The notes under the pieces: generated by a model
What the model saw: only the letters and a program-made list of their open reading frames with translations
Told to the model about the DNA's origin: nothing
Databases searched by the model: none
Part shown: positions 1 through 5,402 of the stretch, in pieces
Position numbering within the stretch: position 1 is the stretch's first letter
How the letters are laid out: each line of letters begins with the position of its first letter
Made by a program: the position numbers and the translations under genes
Source: Candidatus Merdimorpha stercoravium
GTDB lineage: Bacteria > Bacteroidota > Bacteroidia > Flavobacteriales > UBA1820
Length of the DNA: 7,362 bases
Direction: 5' to 3'
Assembly (NCBI GenBank): GCA_018715295.1
Contig: DVLY01000038.1
Span: 1-7,362, forward strand

Positions 1-25
1 GGTTTCTCTCGAAAGGAGAGAAACC
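1..25 (-). terminator. Perfect hairpin downstream of the ECF operon, likely terminator
   Basis: Bases 1-10 (GGTTTCTCTC) are perfectly complementary to 16-25, with a 5-base loop GAAAG. The hairpin starts 38 bases past the stop codon of the last minus-strand gene, where an intrinsic terminator would be expected. For minus-strand transcription the T-tract would fall outside the window, so it cannot be confirmed. On the plus strand a run of six T (35-40) follows after a 9-base GC-rich gap, so the element could also stop transcripts arriving from the left. Confidence 0.5.
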
Positions 26-63
26 CGCGGCCGATTTTTTGGGGAGAACACATCCACCCCCGC

Positions 64-468
64 TCAATCCCACCCGGGCTGACTCTGATAATCATCGGGA
101 TCCAGGAACGCGTAAAGCACAAAGCCCAATACGACCACAAAGGCCGTTACGCTGATCCAGGACATCCTCGAGGGCTGCCGCATGTCGAATATCGAGACGA
201 AGAAATCCCGGAACGCCCCGAAAAATTCGAGCGCCTGCTGCCAACCCACGATGCCCACCGCGACACATCCCCCGGCCAAGACCGCCAGAAGGATCACCCA
301 GAGGGAAATATCCCGCCGGGGCAGCGCTTGCCGCACCCGAAGCGAGAAACCTTCGTCCGGGACGACCGTCTCCCGCAAGGGCGAGAGGAGCTCGGCCAAC
401 CGGCGGTCGGTCGGATCGGTAAAAAACTTTTGAAGGTCTTGCGTTCGTTTGTCTTTCATTCCGCTCAT
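64..468 (-). CDS. Small two-TM protein, DUF5056-like, candidate anti-sigma factor
   Basis: A 134-residue protein with a charged, presumably cytosolic N-terminal part of about 50 residues, a first membrane segment at about 55-75, a middle segment containing WQQALEFFGAFRDFF (76-90), a second membrane segment at about 103-122 and a short acidic tail. Residues 38-51 (DEGFSLRVRQALPR) recall the conserved 'xGFSxRVMxxLP' segment I associate with the Bacteroides DUF5056 family; I recalled this and did not search for it. Its ATG overlaps the sigma-factor stop codon (ATGA), so the two are very probably translationally coupled. A membrane protein with a cytosolic N-terminus encoded directly after an ECF sigma factor is the usual position of an anti-sigma factor, but no zinc-binding HxxxCxxC anti-sigma motif is visible, so that role is inference. 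A second in-frame ATG (Met4, at 459) is an alternative start that would remove the overlap. Confidence 0.75.
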   Translation of the reverse strand: MSGMKDKRTQDLQKFFTDPTDRRLAELLSPLRETVVPDEGFSLRVRQALPRRDISLWVILLAVLAGGCVAVGIVGWQQALEFFGAFRDFFVSIFDMRQPSRMSWISVTAFVVVLGFVLYAFLDPDDYQSQPGWD

Positions 469-995
469 CGTTTTAACAATTCTGCCAAATGCGCCCGTCC
501 GCGCGAGACATAGGTCTTGACCGTCGACAGCGGCACGCCCATGATCCGGGCAATGTCCTGCTGCTTCTGTTGCTCGATGTAGAACAGCACCACGGCGGTC
601 CGCTCGGCCGGGCGAAGGCTTTCGAGCGCCCGGTAAAGGTCGATATTTCTTTCGACCTGCCGGCCGTCGTCGGCCGTTAAATGATATTCACATTCCGCCA
701 AATCGCTGTGGGCATGCTGGCGGCAGGAGGCTGCGTAGTCGTAGAACACGTTGTACGCAATGGAAAAGAGCCAGGTGCGGAAGCGGGATTTGCCCTTGTA
801 CGAACCGATGTACAGCCAGGCCTTCAAAAAGGTATCCTGGGCGATGTCCGCCGCCAGGTCCGCGTCGCCGCCGGTGAGGTTGAGCAGCAGTCGCCGCACA
901 TCCCCCTGGTACTTGCGCACCAGGGTGTCGAATGCACGGCGGCTGCCCAAGAGGGTTACCTGCCCCACCAGGATCAAATCTTCAGCTTGGCTCAT
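465..995 (-). CDS. ECF-family RNA polymerase sigma factor
   Basis: A 176-residue protein, normal for an ECF (group 4) sigma factor, which redirects core RNA polymerase to a small set of promoters. Region 2 spans about residues 21-90. It contains the core-binding helix with AADIAQDTFLKAW (48-60) and the -10 recognition part with FRTWLFSIAYNVFYDY (72-87). A short linker (about 91-120) separates it from region 4 (about 123-175), where SLRPAERTAVVLFYIEQ is followed by the helix-turn-helix DIARIMGVPLSTVKTYVSRG (147-166). There is no C-terminal extension. The gene lies 60 nt after the DUF6249-like gene and overlaps the next gene by ATGA, consistent with a three-gene operon. I see no TAnnTTTG element in the 60-nt gap. 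Its target promoters cannot be read from this window. Confidence 0.94.
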   Translation of the reverse strand: MSQAEDLILVGQVTLLGSRRAFDTLVRKYQGDVRRLLLNLTGGDADLAADIAQDTFLKAWLYIGSYKGKSRFRTWLFSIAYNVFYDYAASCRQHAHSDLAECEYHLTADDGRQVERNIDLYRALESLRPAERTAVVLFYIEQQKQQDIARIMGVPLSTVKTYVSRGRAHLAELLKR

Positions 996-1055
996 CGCAG
1001 CGCTCGGTGGCTAAAAGGGATTCATGAATAGGCACTCGTTCCTTCCGTCCCCGGA

Positions 1056-1976
1056 TCATTCCCGGTCAGCGCCCTCCTGCGGCTGCGGGTCGGACTGCGG
1101 AGCCGGAGCCTCGGGCGCCTTGGCGGAAGGCTCCCCGGCGGCTTTTTCGGCCTTATAGCGACGGAATTCCTCCATCTCGCGCCGCTGCTGCTCGGCCTTG
1201 AGCGAAACGTAGTCCAGGTACAGGTAGGCAAAACCGATAAACAGCGGAACGATCCCCAGCACCCATGCATCGCCGTTTCCCACCAGACCGAAGAACAGCA
1301 TCGTCCCGAAAGCGAACAGGATCAACAGTACTCCTGTCTTGCGGTAACGCCGGGGCGAACGCAGGTAGCGGGTGGCCTGACGCCGGGTTTGTTCGAAGAT
1401 GGCCGTGTAATCGGGCACATCGCCGGGGTAAGGCTCCGAGATCGGTTCGTCCGGCGCGCAGGAGCGGTCCTGTTCGGTTTTCCGATCCAGAAAGACGATC
1501 TGCCCCTTCTTCATAGCTTCGAGTTGGGCCAGTTTAAGTTCCTGGGAGCGCTGCTTGCCCCGGTCGCGGGCGCGCAGCACCATCCCGAAGGCCACCAGGA
1601 CAAAAGCCAGGGAGACCAGCAGGGCGAAGGGCCCTTCGAAAAAGCGTTGGGTTTCGCTTTTCCAATACCGGGACTGACGGCTCATCTGGAGGCGGTAAAG
1701 TTGGTTTTCGTTCATCTGCGCATACACCACCGAATCCAGGTAGCGTTCGGTGCGCAATTCCTCGAGCCGTGTTTTCTGCTTGTACTCCCAGGTGTAACGC
1801 AGCGAATCGAGCGCGTACTGCGAAGAAGCCTCGGGCGAAAGCGTATCGGCCGCCACGACCGTTTCCCGGGCGGGCGCCTGCTCGTCGGAAGGCGGCTGCG
1901 GAGAGGCCGAGAGCGCACACAGGGTGCCCAGCACCGATACTGCGGAGAGTAAAATTTTGTTTTTCATACCGTTCAT
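1056..1976 (-). CDS. Secreted/membrane protein with three TM segments, DUF6249-like
   Basis: A 306-residue protein that begins with a Sec signal peptide (hydrophobic core about 8-22, likely cleaved near SAS at 23-25). A polar, probably periplasmic region follows (26-112), rich in charged residues around EYKQKTRLEELRTERYLDS. The remainder has a membrane segment at 115-136, a basic cytosolic loop with LKLAQLEAMKKGQIVFLD (148-164), a pair of membrane segments at about 214-232 and 238-256, a charged probable coiled coil (259-281) and a Pro/Ala/Gln-rich tail. One TM, a basic 'xLExMxKGQ' loop and a TM hairpin resemble the Bacteroidetes DUF6249 family, which I recall near ECF sigma genes; this was not searched. 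It is the first gene of the sigma operon and may be a sensor or regulatory partner, but its function is unknown. Met4 (at 1967) is an alternative start. The 9 bases before Met1 are A-rich, as is common for translated genes in this phylum. Confidence 0.75.
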   Translation of the reverse strand: MNGMKNKILLSAVSVLGTLCALSASPQPPSDEQAPARETVVAADTLSPEASSQYALDSLRYTWEYKQKTRLEELRTERYLDSVVYAQMNENQLYRLQMSRQSRYWKSETQRFFEGPFALLVSLAFVLVAFGMVLRARDRGKQRSQELKLAQLEAMKKGQIVFLDRKTEQDRSCAPDEPISEPYPGDVPDYTAIFEQTRRQATRYLRSPRRYRKTGVLLILFAFGTMLFFGLVGNGDAWVLGIVPLFIGFAYLYLDYVSLKAEQQRREMEEFRRYKAEKAAGEPSAKAPEAPAPQSDPQPQEGADRE

Positions 1977-2042
1977 TTCTTTTTTGTGGTTGTTCGTCGT
2001 TTTTCTCTGTGAACTTTCTACTGCATTAGACCTCGGGGGACG

Positions 2043-2072
2043 AAAAAAAGTTTCACCGGCGAAAAGTTTTTT
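2043..2072. repeat. Imperfect dyad with A-tract/T-tract arms
   Basis: Six A (2043-2048) face six T (2067-2072) around an inner near-palindrome TTTCACCGGCGAAA (2051-2064) that has a single mismatched pair. If the minus-strand promoter at 2125-2132 is real, this dyad lies in the leader of the sigma operon. It could be a leader hairpin, a protein-binding site, or by-product of low-complexity DNA. It also contains an intact parS half-site (GTTTCAC, 2050-2056) but not the second half. Confidence 0.3.
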
Positions 2073-2124
2073 CCGTTTTTTCCCTCCCGGCTCGGGGACG
2101 AGGTCCCGGGGAGCTTCCCTTCCC

Positions 2125-2132
2125 CAAAAATA
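2125..2132 (-). promoter_or_regulatory. Possible -7 element (TATTTTTG) for the sigma-factor operon
   Basis: On the minus strand this reads TATTTTTG, an exact match to the Bacteroidetes housekeeping -7 consensus TAnnTTTG. It would start a transcript near 2120 with a leader of about 144 nt before the DUF6249-like gene. I see no good TTTG -33 element upstream of it, and one such 8-mer is expected by chance in roughly one of ten regions this size. It is the only exact match I found on this strand in the gap. Confidence 0.3.
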
Positions 2133-2159
2133 CGCAGAAGCGCGGGAAGCCGGAGGAAG

Positions 2160-2177
2160 TTTTTTTCCGGAAAAAAA
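2160..2177. promoter_or_regulatory. 18-bp perfect palindrome overlapping the recF core promoter
   Basis: Seven T, CCGG, seven A form an uninterrupted palindrome immediately upstream of the -7 element of recF, covering roughly -32 to -15 relative to the predicted start of transcription. In the Bacteroidetes promoter layout this is where the -33 element and the spacer lie. The T-run may serve as a degenerate -33 element. The symmetry would also suit a dimeric regulator, though A/T tracts of this kind are common in such upstream regions. Confidence 0.4.
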
Positions 2178-2179
2178 AG

Positions 2180-2187
2180 TACCTTTG
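2180..2187 (+). promoter_or_regulatory. Bacteroidetes -7 promoter element (TACCTTTG) of recF
   Basis: An exact match to TAnnTTTG, the -7 consensus of the Bacteroidetes primary sigma factor, which differs from the usual TATAAT. It ends only 4 bases before the recF ATG at 2192. Because the element is centred near -7, transcription should begin at or within a few bases of the start codon, giving a leaderless or almost leaderless message. The T-rich stretch at 2160-2166 lies at the right distance for the upstream element. The AT-rich context and the correct orientation in front of a gene support the call. Confidence 0.65.
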
Positions 2188-2191
2188 CCTT

Positions 2192-3277
2192 ATGTATCTC
2201 AAGAATATCCGCCTGGTCAATTTCAAGAACTTCGACGCGTTCGAGGCGGACTTTTCGCCCAAGATCAACACGCTCACCGGTCCCAACGGCACCGGCAAGA
2301 CCAACATCCTGGACGCGGTGTATTACTTGTGTTTTACCAAGAGCTATTTTTCCGCCGCCGAAGGGCAGAACATCCGCCACGGCGAGGATTTCATGATGCT
2401 CGAGGGGAGTTTCTGCCGGGGCGCGGACACCGACCCGGTGCTGATGAGCCTGCAACGCGGAGCCAAAAAGTCGGTCAAACGCTGCGGGAAGCTCATAGAC
2501 CGGATGAGCGAATACGCCGGCCTCTACCCGCTGGTGATCGTTTCCCCCTCGGACAGCGACCTGATCGCCGAGGGGAGTTCCCAGCGCCGCAAGTTCATCG
2601 ACGGGGTCATCGCCCAGACCGTTCCGGGCTACCTCAACCTCCTCACGGCACACGCCCGGGTGGTGGATCAGCGCAACGCTTTGCTCAAACGCCCGGGCGT
2701 ATCCCCGCTGGAGTTGGACGTGTACGACCTGCCGATGGTCGAACTGGGACAAAAGGTCCACGCGGCCCGCAAATCCTTCCTCGAAGCCTTCGTGCCGGTA
2801 TTCCGGCAGGTGTACACCGAAATATCGGGAGGGGGCGAACAGGCCGAGATCGCCTACCGCAGCGTGTTCGACGATCCGAACCCGGCCGAGGTCCTCGCTC
2901 AGGCTCGCCCGCGGGACCTCGCTCTGGGATTTTCCACCGCCGGAGTGCACAAGGACGACCTGCGCCTGACCCTGGACGGCTACCCGGTCAAGAACTACGG
3001 CTCGCAAGGGCAGCAAAAGACCTTCCTCACGGCGCTCAAGCTGGCGCAATTCCGGTTCATGACCCGCGCGAAGGGCGAAAAACCCATTCTGCTGCTGGAC
3101 GATGTCTTCGACAAGTTGGATTCCTCGCGCGTGCAATACATCCTTTCATTGGTACGGGACGATGCCTTCGGGCAGATCTTTCTCTCGGATACCCATCCCG
3201 AGCGCATCGACGCCCTGATGGACGGGATCCCGCACACCGATTATGCTTCGTTCCGCCTCTCCCCCCGCCGCCCATGA
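2192..3277 (+). CDS. recF: DNA replication and repair protein RecF
   Basis: A 361-residue SMC/ABC-type ATPase of normal RecF length. With RecO and RecR it loads RecA at gapped DNA near stalled forks, in the cytosol at the nucleoid. The N-terminus YLKNIRLVNFKNFD is typical of the family. Walker A is GPNGTGKT (30-37) and the region after it (FTKSYFSAAEGQNIRHG) is the family's conserved segment. SPSDSDLIAEGSSQRRKFID (118-137) is the RecF-specific arm. GVHKDDL (251-257) corresponds to the usual GPHRDDL. The ABC signature is YGSQGQQKT (269-277), and Walker B with the catalytic acidic pair is PILLLDDVFDKLD (298-310). All ATPase motifs are present, so the gene looks intact. The start is fixed by the strong N-terminal motif and by the promoter 4 bases upstream. 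It overlaps the following DUF721 gene by ATGA, a coupling I recall as common in Bacteroidetes. Confidence 0.97.
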   Translation: MYLKNIRLVNFKNFDAFEADFSPKINTLTGPNGTGKTNILDAVYYLCFTKSYFSAAEGQNIRHGEDFMMLEGSFCRGADTDPVLMSLQRGAKKSVKRCGKLIDRMSEYAGLYPLVIVSPSDSDLIAEGSSQRRKFIDGVIAQTVPGYLNLLTAHARVVDQRNALLKRPGVSPLELDVYDLPMVELGQKVHAARKSFLEAFVPVFRQVYTEISGGGEQAEIAYRSVFDDPNPAEVLAQARPRDLALGFSTAGVHKDDLRLTLDGYPVKNYGSQGQQKTFLTALKLAQFRFMTRAKGEKPILLLDDVFDKLDSSRVQYILSLVRDDAFGQIFLSDTHPERIDALMDGIPHTDYASFRLSPRRP

Positions 3278-3567
3278 AAGACTACGAACCCCGCCAGGCC
3301 GGCCGCGTGCTGGCCGACCTTTCCGCCCGCCATCCGAACCTTTCCGACGGGCTCACCGCCCGGCGTCTGGAAGAAGCCTGGATGCATTTGCTGGGCGAAC
3401 GGGCGCGGCGCTACACGGTGCAGGTGCACTTTTCCCGGGGCGTGATGACGGTCGAAGTCTCGAACGACGCCTGGAAAAACGAACTGCTGCTGGAGCGCAC
3501 CCGTCTTTGTGCGGCACTCAACGCGCAGGCAGGCGGGGAAATCGTGGCAGAACTCCGTCTTTTATGA
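3274..3567 (+). CDS. DUF721/DciA-like small protein
   Basis: A 97-residue soluble protein. It shows the DUF721 pattern: an N-terminal helix, then LEEAWMHLLGERARRYTVQV (36-55 approx.), then the strand/turn VMTVEVSNDAWKNELLLERTRL (about 62-83), in which a hydrophobic strand and a Trp precede a helix rich in Leu and Arg, and a final short strand VAELRLL. DUF721 includes DciA, the loader of the replicative helicase in most bacteria that lack DnaC. Bacteroidetes carry short versions next to recF. Whether this short form performs the whole DciA job is inference. Its ATG overlaps the recF stop (ATGA), so translation is probably coupled and expression depends on the recF promoter. A 146-nt gap follows before parA, with no clear terminator. 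Confidence 0.85.
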   Translation: MKDYEPRQAGRVLADLSARHPNLSDGLTARRLEEAWMHLLGERARRYTVQVHFSRGVMTVEVSNDAWKNELLLERTRLCAALNAQAGGEIVAELRLL

Positions 3568-3586
3568 GCCGTCGAAGGCGTTAAAA

Positions 3587-3605
3587 ATATCCAAATTGTG
3601 GATAA
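3587..3605. promoter_or_regulatory. Perfect DnaA box with an inverted weaker box, upstream of parA
   Basis: Bases 3597-3605 read TGTGGATAA, the exact complement of the consensus DnaA box TTATCCACA. One base away, 3587-3595 reads ATATCCAAA on the other strand, matching 7 of 9 positions. The two make an inverted pair (TATCCA-N5-TGGATA, 3588-3604). A further TGGATA occurs at 3631-3636, a poor box (6 of 9), inside an AT-rich stretch (3630-3653). A perfect box is expected by chance about once per 131 kb counting both strands, so one within this 146-bp gap between replication and segregation genes is notable. It could be part of oriC or a DnaA-controlled operator for parAB. Two boxes are too few to call an origin. 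Confidence 0.5.
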
Positions 3606-3606
3606 A

Positions 3607-3621
3607 GTTTCGCCCGGAAAC
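3607..3621. promoter_or_regulatory. GTTTC-N5-GAAAC dyad, parS-like but with a 5-nt centre
   Basis: GTTTC (3607-3611) and GAAAC (3617-3621) form an inverted repeat one base after the DnaA box. The canonical parS core is GTTTCACGTGAAAC, with the same arms separated by 4 bases. Here the centre is GCCCG, 5 bases, so the half-sites are shifted and ParB would not be expected to bind as at a true parS. An overlapping small stem CCCG-GAAA-CGGG (3613-3624) is an alternative explanation. It may be a regulatory site for parAB or chance. Confidence 0.25.
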
Positions 3622-3713
3622 GGGAGAAGATGGATATTAATGAGTAATTTTACGCCGAATTTCCCGGTATGTTGCCGTATGCCGACAGCCCGGGAACGTG
3701 TTACGGAAAAGCT

Positions 3714-4490
3714 ATGGGAAAAATCATTGCCATTTCAAACCAGAAAGGCGGCGTGGGAAAGACCACCACGGCCGTGAACCTGGCGGCTTCCCTGGGGGCG
3801 CTCGAAAAGAAAGTACTGCTGGTGGATGCCGATGCCCAGGCCAATGCCACATCGGGTCTGGGGGTGGATGAAAACGACATTCAGGGAGGCACCTACGAAG
3901 TGATCGAGCACCGGGCCCAGGCGCGGGACCTGATCGTGCCCACTTCGGCGGCGGGCGTGGACCTGCTGCCGGCGCACATCGACCTGGTAGCGGCCGAAGA
4001 CGAGCTCTCGGACATGCAGGGGCGCGAATACATGCTCAAGGAAGCCTTGGCCCCCGTGCGGGAGGACTACGACTTTATCCTGATCGACTGCTCGCCGTCC
4101 CTGGGGCTGATGACCATCAACTCGCTCACGGCGGCCGACAGCGTGATCATCCCCATCCAGTGCGAATACTACGCCCTGGAGGGGCTGGGCAAACTCCTGA
4201 GCACCATCAAGAGCATCCAAAGCAGTTTCAACCCTTCGCTCACCTACGAAGGGATGCTGCTCACCATGTACGATCCGCGCCTTCGCCTGTCCAACCAGGT
4301 GGTCGAGGAGGTGCGCACGCATTTCGAGGACATCGTGTTCCAGACCATCATCCAGCGCAACGTCAAACTGGGCGAGGCGCCTTCGCACGGGGAAAGCATC
4401 CTCCACTACGACGCCACCAGCCGCGGGGCTGAAAACTACATCAGCCTGGCGGCCGAAATCATCAAGAAAAACCACATGAACCTCCTATGA
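3714..4490 (+). CDS. parA: Chromosome-partitioning ATPase ParA (Soj family)
   Basis: A 258-residue deviant-Walker P-loop ATPase of the short chromosomal Soj type, with no N-terminal DNA-binding domain. ATP-bound dimers coat the nucleoid, and ParB bound near the origin stimulates hydrolysis, which moves and separates sister origins. Motifs are the deviant Walker A KGGVGKTT (11-18) with the signature Lys, the A' motif DADAQANAT (38-46), Walker B FILIDCSPSLGLMTINSL (121-138) and PIQCEYYALEGL (147-158). I chose the ATG at 3714 because MGKIIAISNQKGGVGKT is the standard family start. An in-frame ATG at 3669 would add 15 residues unlike the family. There is no clear Shine-Dalgarno sequence. The stop overlaps the parB start (ATGA). 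No strong TAnnTTTG lies upstream; TAATTTTA at 3645-3652 differs by one base and is only a weak candidate. Confidence 0.96.
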   Translation: MGKIIAISNQKGGVGKTTTAVNLAASLGALEKKVLLVDADAQANATSGLGVDENDIQGGTYEVIEHRAQARDLIVPTSAAGVDLLPAHIDLVAAEDELSDMQGREYMLKEALAPVREDYDFILIDCSPSLGLMTINSLTAADSVIIPIQCEYYALEGLGKLLSTIKSIQSSFNPSLTYEGMLLTMYDPRLRLSNQVVEEVRTHFEDIVFQTIIQRNVKLGEAPSHGESILHYDATSRGAENYISLAAEIIKKNHMNLL

Positions 4491-5389
4491 GCAAGAAAGT
4501 ACTGGGCCGAGGTTTGGCCGCCCTGCTGAGCGACGCCAAAAACGACATCAACTCCGCCAGCGACGAGGGAGCGAGCAAGATCGTGGGCAAAACCGCCGAG
4601 ATCGACATCCAGACCATCTCGGCCAACCCGTTCCAACCCCGCACGCAGTTCTCGGAAGAACACCTGGAGGAACTGGCCGCTTCCATCCGCCAGTTCGGTG
4701 TGATCCAACCTATCACGGTGCGCAAGACGGGGTTCAATTCCTTCCAGCTCATCTCGGGCGAACGCCGTTTCCGTGCCGCCCGTCTGGCCGGCCTGACCCA
4801 CATCCCGGCCTACATCCGCTTGGCCAACGACCAGGAAATGCTCGAAATGGCGCTGATCGAAAACATCCAGCGCCGCGACCTGGACCCGATCGAAGTGGCT
4901 ACTTCGTTCCGGCAACTGATCGACAGCTGCCACCTCACCCAGGAGCAGATGAGCGAACGCGTGGGCAAGAAACGCAGCACCATCACCAATTACCTGCGCC
5001 TGCTGCGTCTGGAGCCGGTCATCCAGGCCGGAATGCGCGACGGCATCCTTTCGATGGGCCACGGCCGGGCGCTGATCAACGTCGAGGACCCCGACGCCCA
5101 GATGCGCATCTACCAAAAGATCGTCGAAGGCAACCTCTCGGTGCGTCAAACCGAAAAACTGGTCAAGGACTACCAGGAAGGCCGCCTGGACGACAAAAAG
5201 CCCGAGGGACAGAAGACCGACGCCACAGCGCTGCCGCAGGAGTGGGCCGAGGCTGCAAAAAGCCTGGGAGAGACCCTCAAGGCCAAGATAGACGTCCGGG
5301 TAAACGCCAAAGGACGGGGGCGCATCGTCATCCCGTTTTCTTCCCGGGAAGATTTCGAACGCTTGAAAAACCTGCTGGAAAAAAACTGA
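4487..5389 (+). CDS. parB: Chromosome-partitioning protein ParB (CTPase, Spo0J/Noc family)
   Basis: A 300-residue ParB of normal length. It binds parS, loads as a CTP-dependent sliding clamp, recruits SMC and stimulates ParA. The N-terminal LGRGLAALL (6-14) is the conserved peptide that contacts the ParA ATPase. The CTP-binding domain has IQTISANPFQPR (41-52), GERRFRA (91-97, the phosphate-binding arginine patch) and ENIQRRDLDPIE (125-136). The parS-binding helix-turn-helix is around LTQEQMSERVGKKRSTITNY (150-169). The segment LSMGHGRALI (188-197) is also family-typical. A charged linker (about 230-247) leads to the C-terminal dimerisation domain (about 250-300), ending FERLKNLLEKN. All key motifs are present. 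It is coupled to parA by an ATGA overlap and followed 13 nt later by the DUF5683 gene. I see no canonical parS in the window. Confidence 0.96.
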   Translation: MSKKVLGRGLAALLSDAKNDINSASDEGASKIVGKTAEIDIQTISANPFQPRTQFSEEHLEELAASIRQFGVIQPITVRKTGFNSFQLISGERRFRAARLAGLTHIPAYIRLANDQEMLEMALIENIQRRDLDPIEVATSFRQLIDSCHLTQEQMSERVGKKRSTITNYLRLLRLEPVIQAGMRDGILSMGHGRALINVEDPDAQMRIYQKIVEGNLSVRQTEKLVKDYQEGRLDDKKPEGQKTDATALPQEWAEAAKSLGETLKAKIDVRVNAKGRGRIVIPFSSREDFERLKNLLEKN

Positions 5390-5402
5390 ACCTACCGCAC
5401 GC

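Noticed and set aside
2050..2065. Possible parS at GTTTCACCGGCGAAAA.
   Set aside because: The left half GTTTCAC is intact, but the centre is 6 bases and the right arm lacks the final C, so the dyad does not match the parS consensus.
2018..3136. Long minus-strand open frame opposite recF.
   Set aside because: It is the antisense shadow of recF, a result of high GC and codon bias. It has no recognisable domain, while recF on the plus strand has every family motif.
1924..3567. Very long plus-strand open frame running from the divergent gap through recF into the DUF721 gene.
   Set aside because: Only the last 97 codons (from 3274) resemble a protein family. The upstream part is Arg/Pro-rich shadow sequence in a different frame from recF.
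3669..3713. Upstream in-frame ATG that would extend ParA by 15 residues.
   Set aside because: The added residues have no similarity to Soj/ParA N-termini, while MGKIIAISNQKGGVGKT from 3714 is the standard start. It cannot be fully excluded because the weak TAATTTTA element would place a start just before it.
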